Below are positions 1 to 8,868 of a stretch of DNA of 64,000 nt, piece after piece. The notes beneath the pieces are model-generated. The model was not told where the DNA came from. It did not search any database and saw nothing but the letters and a program-made list of their open reading frames with translations. The position numbers were made by a program, and so were the translations under genes. The DNA is taken from the NCBI GenBank assembly GCA_030068145.1, contig JAPJBO010000686.1:1-64000 (forward strand), written 5' to 3'. Source of the stretch: Diplonema papillatum. Its lineage: Eukaryota > Euglenozoa > Diplonemea > Diplonemida > Diplonemidae. Positions within the stretch are counted from its first letter, which is position 1; each line of letters begins with the position of its first letter.

Positions 1-347
1 GACTTCAGCGAACGCCACACCTCGGGCCTAGCGACCACCGTGCGCCTGGATGGCAATTTCCATCCATTCTGGAAACAGACACCCGCGTTGCGTGCAAATG
101 CCATGTTCGTTTGGTCAAGACGAAATATGTCTGCAAAACATGTGGCGTGGCTCTGTGTCCCGCTCCGTGTTTTACCCGGTTTCACACCCTCAAGAACCAC
201 CATTACTACGAGCCGGAAACTCCTGGGACCCAGCGCTTGAAGAAACGAGGCGGCCGCCCTTGCAAGCAGGGGCGCCCTCCCACACTCAAAGGAGTGCGTC
301 TGACGTATACCGAGTCTACTGATGAAAGTGACTGCAGTGGCCAGTAG
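1..347 (+). CDS. piggyBac-like transposase, C-terminal zinc-ribbon fragment (5' truncated by window edge)
   Basis: The frame is open from base 3 to a TAG at 345-347, about 114 codons, and has no start inside the window. Its centre reads CKCHVRLVKTKYVCKTCG followed by VALCPAPCFTRFH. This cysteine/histidine pattern (C-x-C, then C-x2-C, then LC-x3-CF-x2-[FY]H) is the zinc ribbon that closes piggyBac-type transposases and helps bind the transposon ends. A basic Gly/Arg/Lys tail follows. Seen: the Cys/His pattern and the stop. Known: this ribbon sits at the very C-terminus of piggyBac transposases. Inferred: the DDD catalytic part lies left of the window. No TTAA-flanked terminus was found downstream, so whether the element is complete cannot be judged. 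A domesticated gene is possible. Confidence 0.72.
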   Translation, partial: LQRTPHLGPSDHRAPGWQFPSILETDTRVACKCHVRLVKTKYVCKTCGVALCPAPCFTRFHTLKNHHYYEPETPGTQRLKKRGGRPCKQGRPPTLKGVRLTYTESTDESDCSGQ

Positions 348-761
348 TTGCGTGAACTGCCCACCTGCCCCGTACCTCAATTTCCTGCGTCTTGCCCGTT
401 ATCTCGCCATCACTCCAACCCCCTACCCCCGGAACGCACGCAAAATGACGTCTGCCGCCTTTCTTCTTCTCTTTTGCTCAAGCCCATCCTAGGAAGAAAA
501 TCTAAACCACGCGAGAAAACAAAAGATTGTCAAGGTTGCGGTGAAACGTTGTCGACGAATTAGAGACGGTCATAAGCGAGAAGACGATGACAGACTAGTG
601 CAACATCATGTCAAAATTTCGCCTTCCAAGGGCGGCAATGGAAAGATATGCTTCGAAATCGCAAAATTCCAGCCCCAGAATGCCCAAAAGAGCGAAGGCA
701 CTCTATAAAAATGAAAAATAGGAAAAAGTGGAAATTAACCTGTAGGTGCTTGGTCGGAGTT
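348..761. other. no gene recognised
   Basis: Mixed-composition DNA between the piggyBac-like fragment and a truncated small inverted-repeat element. Open frames here are short and show no recognisable motif. Confidence 0.5.
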
Positions 762-845
762 GGGATAAAATTCAAAAAAACCCAATTTTTTTCCAGATTT
801 TTTTTTTTCCATTTTCAAAAAGACACAAGGTTTTGACCCTGCATG
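762..845 (+). mobile_element. 3' half of a CATGCAGGG small inverted-repeat element (MITE)
   Basis: The A/T-rich interior and the terminus GGTTTTGACCCTGCATG match the right half of the complete copies at 12864-13073 and 15008-15216. No left terminus is found nearby, so this copy is truncated. Confidence 0.7.
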
Positions 846-953
846 ATATGCCCCTTCCTCCCTCGATACGCGCGGAAGAGTGGGAACTCTGTCCTTACCA
901 TGGCATGGTAAAAACAGTTCCCATCCCCTTCGACATCTTCCGGGGAGAATCCC
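846..953 (-). pseudogene. OTU-like fragment of the interrupted zinc-knuckle/OTU frame (3' part)
   Basis: Read on the minus strand and joined across the insertion at 954-6354, this stretch continues in frame from the zinc-knuckle part at 6355-6667. It contains GDGNCFYHAM, the nucleophile-cysteine motif of OTU-family cysteine proteases (deubiquitinase-like), in which the Asp, Gly, Asn and Cys are characteristic. The frame then runs into the small inverted-repeat element ending at 845, so the OTU histidine region is missing. Seen: in-frame continuity across the 8-bp target duplication AGAATCCC and the motif. Known: OTU domains occur in host proteases and as accessory domains of some eukaryotic transposons. 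Which applies here is unknown. Confidence 0.6.
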
Positions 954-1009
954 GGCAGGTCTTTAGTCACAGTCGCACAAGGCATTTTACCAGGAAAATT
1001 CTTTAGTCA

Positions 1010-1460
1010 CAGTCGCGATTGTGAGTCATGGCATTTTCACTATGAAAATCTTTAGTCACAGTCGCAATGCAAACTCTTGCTTTACCTTGGAAAAATCTTT
1101 AGTCACAGTCGCGATTGTGACCCTTAGCATTTTCACTGTGAAAATCTTTAGTCACAGTCGCGATTGTGACCCTTCACATTTTCACTATGAAAATCTTTAG
1201 TCATAGTCGCGATTGTGGCCCTTCACATTTTCACTAGGAAGATCTTTAGTCACAGTCGCGATTGTGACCCTTAACATTTTCACTATGAAAATCTTTAGTC
1301 ACAGTCGCGATTGTGGCCCTTCACATTTTCACTATGAAAATCTTTAGTCACAGTCGCGATTGTGACCCTTAACATTTTCACTATGAAAATCTTTAGTCAC
1401 AGTCGCGATTGTGGCCCTTCACATTTTCACTATGAAAATCTTTAGTCACAGTCGCAAATG
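1010..1460. repeat. ~49-bp tandem repeats, left arm of foldback element
   Basis: About nine imperfect copies of a unit containing TTTAGTCACAGTCGCGATTG followed by a CATTTTCACTATGAAAATC segment. The last segment can itself form a short hairpin. The same unit is inverted at 1875-2017. Confidence 0.85.
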
Positions 1461-1469
1461 TGACTTGTA

Positions 1470-1868
1470 ACATTTTGGGTCAAAAAATTGGGCTCAAATT
1501 TTTGACCCAAAATTTTCACTTTTGAACCCAAAATTTTTGACCAAAATTTTGACCCAAAATTTTGACCCAATTTTTGACCCAAAATTTTGAACAAATTTTT
1601 GACCCAAAAATTTTGACCCAATTTTGACCCAAAATTTTGACCCAAAAATTTGAACAAAATTTTGAACCCAAATTTTTGACCCAAAAATTTGACCCAAAAT
1701 TTTGACCCAAATTGACCCAAAAATTTTGAACCAAAATTTTGACCCAAAAATTTGACCCAAATTTTTGACCCAAAATTTTGACCCAAAAATTTGAACCCAA
1801 AATTTTGAACCAAATTTTTGACCCAAAAATTTTGACCCAAATTTTTGACCAAAATTTTGACCCAAAAT
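1470..1868. repeat. A/T-rich (GACCCAAAATTTT)-like minisatellite
   Basis: Degenerate 12-16-bp repeats of GACCCAAAATTTTT lie between the two inverted arms. They leave minus-strand frames open (repeats of Gly-Gln-Asn-Phe-Gly-Ser-Lys), which I take to be a by-product of the repeat and not a protein. Confidence 0.85.
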
Positions 1869-1874
1869 GTTAAG

Positions 1875-2017
1875 GGTCACAATCGTGACTGTGACTAAAG
1901 ATTTTCATAGTGAAAATGTGAAGGGCCACAATCGCGACTGTGACTAAAGATTTTCATAGTGAAAATGTGAAGGGCCACAATCGCGACTGTGACTAAAGAT
2001 TTTTCCTGGTAAAATGC
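1875..2017. repeat. inverted copy of the ~49-bp repeats (right arm, interrupted)
   Basis: About three units of the left-arm repeat in reverse complement, ending in TTTTTCCTGGTAAAATGC, the inverse of the sequence at about 984-1003. The expected outer ~25 bp are missing here and lie at about 6330-6354. Confidence 0.8.
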
Positions 2018-2459
2018 TCGTAGTTTAACTGAGGGAATTCTGCAAGGCACTCTCCCACAGGTTACCTTACCCCTCCCGTACACTTCGATCCCCGTTCTTT
2101 TCCGCCCACCCTCCAAAGATTGTGGCCACCGTATCGCTTTTGACCGCGAAGAGCAATCGGCACCTGGGCGCAGTTCTTGTAACGGGATCCCCATCGTTGT
2201 TAGAGGCAACCTGCATCTTGCAGCCGGAAGAGCGAAGCAGGAGAAGGCAGATATTGGCCGAGGCTCTTGAAACGGGACGTCGGGGCGGCTTAAAGGACGA
2301 CTTGTTGATCCTCACGGTAACGTGCCTCGTCTTCGTTTTCTAGACGTCTGCCGCGACACTCTCGAACTAGCTGTTCGTTGCTGCTTCCGAAGGCGAAGAA
2401 ACTGTTTGATCCTTGCTGACTCTGAACCTCTATTTCCTTTCCTCTTCTTTTAGTGCATC
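2018..2459 (+). other. 5' leader of retroelement 1, no gene recognised
   Basis: Between the interrupted foldback arm and the gag-like start. It presumably holds the promoter and 5' untranslated region of the retroelement. No repeat shared with the 3' end could be recognised by eye. Confidence 0.4.
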
Positions 2460-3460
2460 ATGTCGAGCCCCGAACCCAACCTTGCCCCGTTTACACTGAG
2501 TGAAGTGCGCACTGCACGTGCAAGGGCGACATCCCCCTCTGCAACAGCAGGACAGGGGTTCCCAGCGCCAGTCGAGATGTCGGAGCGTATGCTCCTGGAT
2601 CAGGCAGAGTCCCTTCTTGGAAAGTTAGTTGTGTACTCCTGCAGACGGAAAAATGACACGAGCGGGTGGCTCATGCATGCAGGAGTGTTGAGGAAAGTCA
2701 GTGAAGTTGCGGAGGGAGAAACACCTTTTCGTGTGCGATTGAGCGAAGCCTTCAATTATCTGCACGGCATTTCGCCATTCGATGGTGCAGAGCGAGAATT
2801 CTTGCTCCCGGATCCAGATTGGGTTTACAACCGGTTAATTGAGGCTTCTGTTCATCAAACTGAGGCAGCTCAGCGTGAGATGAATCTTTTGAGGAGTACG
2901 ATGGAAGCACGACTGATGGGGTTGGAACAGCAATTGCAGTTCCAACATAAACCAGAAAACGTGAAAGAGTTTGATGTAGACCAAGAGTCCCAGACGAAGA
3001 TGAGAGCCACTGAACAGAAATGGTCTCACCCAGCGGCGGTGAAGAGTGTGCATGAGTGGAAGGAAATTTTTGAATCGAGCAGCCCCGATGGGTTGATTTT
3101 TGCATTGCAAGCACAGTATGTGAGCGGCTTGACTGGATTGCAAGGCGGGAAAGATTTGGAAGCAGCTTTTGACCAGCTTCGTCTGTGGGTGATTGGTTGC
3201 GCCATGACAGCGGGATGGGCCTGTTAGACTTGGGCAATGTGCTGCTCCGCAATTTGCGGGTGCATCACTACCATGTGCGAGACCGAGTGCCCCGAGGTGC
3301 ACTGTTGGACAAGTTGAAGTTGGAGCAGTCTTCCACAGACGAAGTCGCGAAAGCTGCTATTGCACTCGGTGGCAAGAAGGGGAAAGGGAAGCGACAGTAC
3401 ACTGCTTCTGCCAAAGGATTTAAAGGGCAGGGAAACGTCAGGGCAGAGAGACAGCATTGA
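2460..3460 (+). pseudogene. gag-like protein of retroelement 1, frameshifted near 3185-3220
   Basis: An ATG at 2460 opens 255 codons ending with TAG at 3225-3227. An overlapping frame (about 3185-3460) continues a credible protein to a TGA at 3458-3460, so one indel appears to split a product of about 330 residues. The N-terminal third is Ser/Thr/Ala-rich. The middle (residues ~135-165) has a Glu/Gln/Leu-rich, probably coiled-coil stretch. The C-terminal part is strongly basic (GGKKGKGKRQ), suiting nucleic-acid binding. No CCHC knuckle is seen. Gag identity rests on position upstream of YR and RT and on the basic tail; sequence alone is not diagnostic. A programmed frameshift cannot be excluded. 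Confidence 0.5.
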
Positions 3461-3580
3461 CTGGCCGTCTTTCTGCCTTCCCCTCAGCCAGTCACATCGA
3501 TTTACATCCCGCAGCTAGGCCTACAGAAGACCTGCTTTGTCAAAAAGTCGCTGGACTTCCGAAGTCAACAAACGCGAGAA

Positions 3581-4576
3581 ATGCGCTCCGTCGCATTTCC
3601 AATAGAAACACGGCTTCAAAAAGGTGCAATAAACACTTTTGCCAAAGCAGTACTTCAAAATCTAGCTCAAGGAATTGGAAAGAAGACAGTACGTACGAAA
3701 GAAGGAATGGTGACAGCAAACGAAGCCGGGAATATGCTCCAAAACCTTGTATCAGTAATGTGGGCACGTTCCACAACGGCCCAAAGACAGAGTCTATGGA
3801 ACAGATTGCTGAGGTGGACATCGGCCCAGGGACTGCCTCTCAATGCGGACACAGCGGCATTGTTCGTCATGGCAACCCGTGTCAGTCCCCAAGCGCAGTT
3901 GTCGTATGCCAAAGGTATCTCAGCAATGTTGGGGTACTTGGAGCTGGACAACCGCCCGATCTTGAATCTAGCTCGGGCTCTCCGAGCCACTGGAGGAAAT
4001 ATTCCCAGCCACCAAGCGTTACCGATAAGCAAAACACTTCTATTAGAGTGGGCGCGAGAACAGCAACCACCCCTACGACTAGCAGCTTTCGTGGCTTGGA
4101 AGACAGCAAGCAGGTGGGGGGAGGTCGCAGCTCTCAAGCACCATCAATTCATACTGGTGCGGAAAGAGGAAGTTGTGATAGATTGGGACACGACCCCAAA
4201 GGGCAAACGTGCAAATCCCTTTTCCCCCTCACGTTGGACGGTCATAACGGGCGATCTGACCTCGGAGATAGCGACTCTTTTCCAGGGCATGGGCGTGTTT
4301 CGGCAACTAACACATGTAGACACCGCCATGCTCAACGTATTGTGGAAAAAAGACCATCGTCTGCGGCGGTTTTCCGGCCACAGTATCAAACGCGGAGCAG
4401 TGTCGTTCCTTTTCAAGTTAATGTCTCGGGGTGTTCCCCTCCAAGAGTGGCTAGTGGTTCGATTAGCAAAGCATCAAGAGAAGATAGGGTTTTCCGACAT
4501 GACAATCCGGTATGGGGGCGACCCGATTGCTATGGCGCGTACTCTGAGGACGGGGGAAGTGACACAGTATTTATAA
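3581..4576 (+). CDS. tyrosine recombinase of retroelement 1
   Basis: 331 residues from an ATG at 3581, usual for VIPER/Ngaro-type YR proteins. Tyrosine recombinases integrate the circular cDNA by strand exchange through a covalent 3'-phosphotyrosine. Catalytic candidates in order: Arg178 (ASRWGE), Lys207 (TTPKGK), His267 (GHSIKRG), His298 (AKHQE) and the nucleophile Tyr311 (TIRYGGD). In the usual H-x-x-R box the Arg lies three residues after His; here that place is Lys270, with Arg271 next to it, a departure that may weaken catalysis. Residues ~40-130 form the helical N-terminal core-binding part. The gene lies after gag and before RT in a different frame from RT. The longer frame running underneath from 3457 is read as a shadow until about 4577. 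Confidence 0.85.
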   Translation: MRSVAFPIETRLQKGAINTFAKAVLQNLAQGIGKKTVRTKEGMVTANEAGNMLQNLVSVMWARSTTAQRQSLWNRLLRWTSAQGLPLNADTAALFVMATRVSPQAQLSYAKGISAMLGYLELDNRPILNLARALRATGGNIPSHQALPISKTLLLEWAREQQPPLRLAAFVAWKTASRWGEVAALKHHQFILVRKEEVVIDWDTTPKGKRANPFSPSRWTVITGDLTSEIATLFQGMGVFRQLTHVDTAMLNVLWKKDHRLRRFSGHSIKRGAVSFLFKLMSRGVPLQEWLVVRLAKHQEKIGFSDMTIRYGGDPIAMARTLRTGEVTQYL

Positions 4577-4707
4577 ATACACATAGGAAACATACACTGA
4601 CCCGACGCGCGCATAGTTCTAGGATTCCGTTAACAGTTGAAGAGAAAAGTGCGCCGCTACATGCAACAAAAGTTCAACCTTTACAGGTTGAAAAACTAAA
4701 GGTAAGA

Positions 4708-6267
4708 ATGAAAGACTCCGTGCGGAAGAGGTTTGACCTCGTGTGGAGCGCAACCTTTTATCCCTCATCCTCTCGTCCGTCATACCGAAGAGGCGTAAAT
4801 GAGCGTTCTTCACTGAATCCAGCTCATGCGGAGCGGTTGGTGGAGTGCGATATTGCCGCCCCAGCCACCAAACCGGGTACACTGTGCTCAGTACCTTTCA
4901 CAGTGTTGGAAGAGAAACCTTCGGGTCTGAGACAACGTTTCATTTTATGGACACGCGAGGCGAACGAGCAGTTGGAGGACTCGTATAGAGCAAACGTACC
5001 ATTGGAACACGTCTCGCAGTATTTGCATGTAGTTTCAGATGAATGTGCATCGCTGCGAGATCTACGGTGCGGGTTTTACCAGGTAGAAATACCTGAGATA
5101 TCTCGGAAACATTTCAGGTTCACCGACAGTCGAGGCAGGTGGTTCGAACTGACTCGGCTACCGATGGGGCACAGTTGCGCTCCTGAAATTATGCATACTC
5201 TGACTTCAGTCATCGGAGGACATCCGGACTATGTCAAGGAGGACTTTCGTGCATGCAACGTTACAGTCCATACATGGATCGATAACATTCGGTTGACCGG
5301 GAGTAAATCGTCAGTAGAGGCAGAAACCGTTCGTCTGGATAAGACGGCGTGTGAAGCCCGGGTGACCTGGAAACCGGAGGACAGCGAGGACGTTGTCTCA
5401 ATGTATGACTTCATTGGTGTAAAGTTTGACCACACGAAAGCTGAGGTAGCTCCGTCAAAAAGAATGTTAGTGAAGCTAGAAAGCGTGAGATTTGAGAGAG
5501 TGACAGCAGGCGAATTAGAATCATTCGGAGGCCGGCTCATGCACGCTAGTGCGGTTTCGGGAATTCTTCTCGGAAGATTCTGGTTTGCTATAAAGTATTT
5601 ACGAAGAGTTATTAACGGGCTTAACTCAGGGAAAATAAACACTTCGACACCTGTTGCTGTTCCACCTTCCGTTCAGAGGGAGTTTAATACTTGGCGCGCT
5701 GCTGTCAGCAAGCCGCTCAAAGTGAAGAAGCTTTTCCCGTGCATCCCATCCACGGTTTTCGTGGATGCTTCTCTGAAAGGATGGGGAATGGTGGCGATCG
5801 ATAGCCGCACAAAGGAGGTTATAGTAGCTGGCAATTCCTGGACCAAATCAGAGTCCGTACTACACATAAATGTACTAGAAGCGCTGGCTTTTCGCAACTC
5901 TATCTTTGCACTTCCCCCGGCTTTTTTGAAAAGTAGTATCGATTTTAAGGTCGACAACACGACAGTGGCGTCGGCTGCGAGGCAGGGCGCATGCGTGGCC
6001 TCAAAGCCTTTGAACGAAGCAATCGTGGCAGCGTTGACACGCTTGTCAGAATTTGACACACAATTTACAGTGTCGTGGGTGCGCTCTGCAGCGAATATAG
6101 CTGACTTGCCTTCCCGCATGTCCCCTGAGCAGCTCTCCTCCAGAAATGGAAAGATGATGCTTAGACAGGCGTTATGGAAGTTTTTTACACGCGATGGGGT
6201 TCGTTCTCGTTCAGAAGGTCTTTTTCGCCCTGTCTGGCCGAGACGTTCATCCCCTTCGCTTAGTTAA
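4708..6267 (+). CDS. reverse transcriptase-RNase H of retroelement 1
   Basis: The frame is open from 3457 to a TAA at 6265-6267, but the part before ~4577 underlies the recombinase gene. The first ATG after it is at 4708 and gives 519 residues; the true start is uncertain. The reverse transcriptase occupies residues ~50-260: motif A has Asp118 (LRDLRCGFYQ), followed by ELTRLPMGHSCAPE (motif B region) and the active-site strand WIDN (190-193), where most RTs have Y-x-D-D. The RNase H lies at ~345-475 with Asp353 (FVDASLKGWG), Glu391, Asp416 (KVDNTT) and Asp466 in ADLPSR, complete for DIRS/Ngaro-type RNase H. It would copy element RNA into cDNA. The W-x-D-N box recurs in element 2, so it is a family trait, not damage. 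Confidence 0.85.
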   Translation: MKDSVRKRFDLVWSATFYPSSSRPSYRRGVNERSSLNPAHAERLVECDIAAPATKPGTLCSVPFTVLEEKPSGLRQRFILWTREANEQLEDSYRANVPLEHVSQYLHVVSDECASLRDLRCGFYQVEIPEISRKHFRFTDSRGRWFELTRLPMGHSCAPEIMHTLTSVIGGHPDYVKEDFRACNVTVHTWIDNIRLTGSKSSVEAETVRLDKTACEARVTWKPEDSEDVVSMYDFIGVKFDHTKAEVAPSKRMLVKLESVRFERVTAGELESFGGRLMHASAVSGILLGRFWFAIKYLRRVINGLNSGKINTSTPVAVPPSVQREFNTWRAAVSKPLKVKKLFPCIPSTVFVDASLKGWGMVAIDSRTKEVIVAGNSWTKSESVLHINVLEALAFRNSIFALPPAFLKSSIDFKVDNTTVASAARQGACVASKPLNEAIVAALTRLSEFDTQFTVSWVRSAANIADLPSRMSPEQLSSRNGKMMLRQALWKFFTRDGVRSRSEGLFRPVWPRRSSPSLS

Positions 6268-6354
6268 CCTTTCTGGTCTCCCGTTTTCCCCGTTTATCTT
6301 TACACCAGCCGCGCGAAGAAGAATTCCTTGTGCGACTGTGACTAAAGACCTGCC

Positions 6355-6667
6355 AGAATCCCGGGTACTCCGCCGCTAACCACTTGACGTGGGCGTGTGG
6401 TGATGCAAGGATAACGCCGTCGGGTGGGACGTTGGGCTTCCCGGGGACAGCTTCCGAGCCTCCTGCTCTGTTTCGCTTCGCCTTGCGTGCGACCAACTCC
6501 GCAGTCCGAGCGGCCTTCAAGCGTGCCACATCCGCTTTGTGGGCGCGGATATCGGAAGCAGAAGCATGGCACGTCCTTTTGTCGTGGCCGACAACGCCAC
6601 ATTCTCCACAACGGCGAGGTTCCTTCTGCACGACCGCGCCAGTGTTCTCCGTTCTCTCGGGTATCAT
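6355..6667 (-). pseudogene. zinc-knuckle (CCHC) N-terminal part of an OTU-containing protein, split by insertion
   Basis: The minus-strand frame starts at ATG 6667-6665 and runs in frame to the target duplication at 6355-6362. There the foldback transposon interrupts it; the frame resumes at 953-846. Residues ~19-33 read CGECGVVGHDKRTCH, a C-x2-C-x4-H-x4-C zinc knuckle of the kind found in transposase and retroelement proteins. An Ala/Arg/Lys-rich helical stretch follows. The start lies immediately next to a CATGCAGGG element end. Known: such knuckles bind single-stranded nucleic acid. Inferred: part of an older transposon-encoded or host OTU protein inactivated by the insertion. Confidence 0.6.
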
Positions 6668-6790
6668 GCAGGGTCAAAATCTCGTGTCTTTTTTCGACCT
6701 CTCCTCCGGGGAAAAAAACACGTACATTCCGCCCCCACCGATCATAAACCTACTTTTTTGGTGGAAAATCGCCTGTTCCTGACATACTTT
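6665..6790 (+). mobile_element. 5' end of a CATGCAGGG inverted-repeat element (partial)
   Basis: Begins with CATGCAGGGTCAAAATC, a slightly diverged left terminus of the family complete at 12864-13073 and 15008-15216. The interior differs from those copies and no right end is found before the satellite at about 6795. Confidence 0.5.
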
Positions 6791-6794
6791 TTTT

Positions 6795-7375
6795 CGTGTC
6801 ACGCCTGTCACGCGTGACGCGTCACGCCGTCACGCGTGACGCGTCACACCGTCACACGTGACGCGTCACGCGTCACACGTGACGCGTCACGCGTCACACG
6901 TGACGCGTCACGCCGTCACATGTGACGCGTCACGCGTCACGTGTGACGCGTCACACCGTCAACCGTGACGCGTCACGCGTCACACGTGACGCGTCACACA
7001 GTCAACCATGACGCGTCACGCGTCACACGTGACGCGTCACACCGTCACACGTGACGCGTCACACCGTCAACCGTGACGCGTCACGCGTCACACGTGACGC
7101 GTCACACAGTCAACCGTGACGCGTCACGCGTCACACGTGACGTCACACGTGACGTCACACCGTCACACGTGACGCGTCACACGTCAAACGTGACGCGTCA
7201 CATGTCAAACGTGACGCGTCACGCGTCAAACGTGACGCGTCACGCGTCAAACGTGACGCGTCACGCGTCAAACGTGACGCGTCACGCGTCAAACGTGACG
7301 CGTCACACGTCACATGTGACGTTTTTACGCGTCACATACGCGTCACATGTGACGCGTCACACCGTCACACGTATA
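6795..7375. repeat. GTGACGCGTCAC palindromic satellite
   Basis: About 580 bp built from the 12-bp palindrome GTGACGCGTCAC joined by short CAC(A/G)C-GTCA(A/C)C linkers, in units of roughly 20-40 bp. The array is CpG-rich and both strands read almost the same. Open frames in it (Val-Thr-Arg-His repeats) are artefacts. Confidence 0.9.
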
Positions 7376-7977
7376 CATGTGGCTTATTGTAATAATGCCA
7401 GGTACATACCGGGTTGATGACCGCAAGTCGAGGCCACCACTTCAAGTTTCCGTGTCATCCTACCCCCACCCTTCCCCCCCTCCTTCTGGATGCGTGTAGA
7501 GTGTGCGTAGTAGTTGTTGCGGGCCGGGGCAGCAGTCAGGCTTAACTTGAAAGTGGTACAAGATCTGATGGGTGAGTAGCCACACCCCCAGAGAGGCAGT
7601 GCTCTGCCTAAACATTAACCTAAGATTTTCCCCCCACAAGCGAGCTCCGTGGGCACATGCGACCGGACACTGTCGGGCAACGGTCCTTACGGTCGCGCCT
7701 GCACCTGAAGGAGTGGCGCCCTTTCCTGTACGAAGCCCGTAGAAGCAGTGCGGAGACGAGAGACCGACAGCCAGTCTAACTGCTACGCCCTCAATTGACG
7801 GCAGCCTTTTTCGCCTTCTCTTCTTCTTCTTGGCTCCACTAAGGTCCTGGACACGACGTTAAACTGTCTAAACTGGCTAAAAGCGGAACGGGACGGTTGC
7901 ATGGGAAAATACTCGACGTCGCTGCCTTGACTCGAACAGAAGGGGAATATGGCAGGGATTACAATTACAATCCTTTT
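7376..7977. other. no gene recognised
   Basis: Unique-looking spacer between the satellite and the left end of the large transposon. A diverged piece at about 7905-7950 (AATACTCGACGTCGCTGCC) resembles the start of the SINE-like family at 26205-26517. Confidence 0.45.
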
Positions 7978-8483
7978 AGCGTTATTTGTGGATTAGAAGG
8001 TCGGTATTTTAAAGTCTCCGGTTGACCGTAGAGGCTTGGGTATGGCGGGGGTTGAGAAAAGTAAGAGAGTGCAACTCGTTTCGGGTGTTGTGTCACTCCG
8101 TTGTGAAAAAAAAGTGTTCTGCTACGGTGTGAAAAGCCAGGAAGTTTCGACGCTAATCTTCGACTCTTGATTATGTTCACCGGGTTGCGTGCTCGTCAGG
8201 AAGATCCCGGTGCCTGGCTTTTCTTCTGGGTGGTTTCGTGTTGCTCGGCGGCTGTGTGCTACGAGGCATGCATGAGGGGAGGGAAAAAGGAAAAACTGGG
8301 GGAGAAAAAAAGGGGGGAAAATCTTAGTTTAATGTTTAGGCAGGACACTGCCTCTCATGCATGTTTGATGCTAGCATCAAGTCTTCTTCGAAGAGCGTGT
8401 AAAATAGAAAAGGGAAAAGGGGATAAGGGAAAAGGGGTCGCGGGGAGTGTGAGACTGGGGGGGGAGTTGGGGTTTTGAGGGTG
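7978..8483. repeat. left terminal inverted repeat of the 6.8-kb element
   Basis: Matches 14345-14813 in reverse complement, apart from an extra ~130 bp at about 8318-8455. Confidence 0.75.
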
Positions 8484-8657
8484 TGTGGGAAGGGGGAGTA
8501 CAAACAGCGGAGAGGGAAACGGCCTGGATGTTTGCGTAATACTACCCCTGTCCAACCTCTTAGAGAGTGGAAATAGGAGGCATCGCGTACGTCAAATGGT
8601 GGAAACGGAAAATGGGATTCCACTAGATGCGCCTTCGGCGCTCAAGCAAGCTTGCTA

Positions 8658-8689
<32 letters not shown>

Positions 8690-8868
8690 TGGAATCCCTT
8701 CTGTTTCTTCGCTATTCCTGGGAAGTCGATAGAACGCATGTGGCTCCGTTCTTGGCTGTTCCGCTATCTCCCAGCTGTTTATTGCAGCAGAGCAAAAGGA
8801 GAGGCAGCCACGGGAAAAAGGTGGGGAACAGATGAATGGGGAAGAACATAGAGGTAAAAAGAGGGCCG
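8484..8868. other. spacer with (TG)n microsatellite
   Basis: No gene recognised. A (TG)15-16 run lies at about 8659-8690. This is the 3' flank of the minus-strand transposase. Confidence 0.6.

Larger units (their letters stand above)
2018..6330 (+). mobile_element. tyrosine-recombinase retroelement 1 (gag / YR / RT-RNase H)
   Basis: About 4.3 kb with three + strand frames: a gag-like frame (2460-3460, frameshifted), a tyrosine recombinase (3581-4576), and reverse transcriptase plus RNase H (about 4708-6267). This order and the overlapping frames match VIPER-type elements of trypanosomatids, not DIRS-1, in which the recombinase usually comes last. Boundaries are inferred from where the foldback arm is interrupted. 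I did not find the split direct repeats that are clear in the second element (47846-52498). The gag frameshift and a substitution in the recombinase suggest a copy no longer fully active. Confidence 0.7.
954..6354. mobile_element. foldback-type DNA transposon with 8-bp TSD, itself hosting a retroelement
   Basis: The left terminus GGCAGGTCTTTAGTCACAG (954-972) and its reverse complement ending at 6354 are inverted repeats of about 29 bp. They are flanked by identical 8-bp AGAATCCC at 946-953 and 6355-6362. The left arm continues into ~49-bp tandem repeats, an A/T-rich spacer, and the same repeats inverted (1875-2017). The inverted arm breaks off at ~2017 and its last ~25 bp reappear at about 6330-6354. 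A tyrosine-recombinase retroelement (about 2018-6330) therefore seems to sit inside the right arm. The structure resembles foldback elements with repetitive long arms. No transposase of its own is visible, so it is probably non-autonomous. Confidence 0.68.

Noticed and set aside
1442..1880. Minus-strand open frames rich in Gly-Gln-Asn-Phe-Gly-Ser-Lys
   Set aside because: Translation of the A/T-rich minisatellite; all three frames are open and read the same type of repeat.
3457..4576. N-terminal third of the 936-codon frame containing the RT
   Set aside because: It underlies the tyrosine recombinase in a different frame, is Ser/Arg-rich without motifs, and RT similarity starts only after the recombinase stop.
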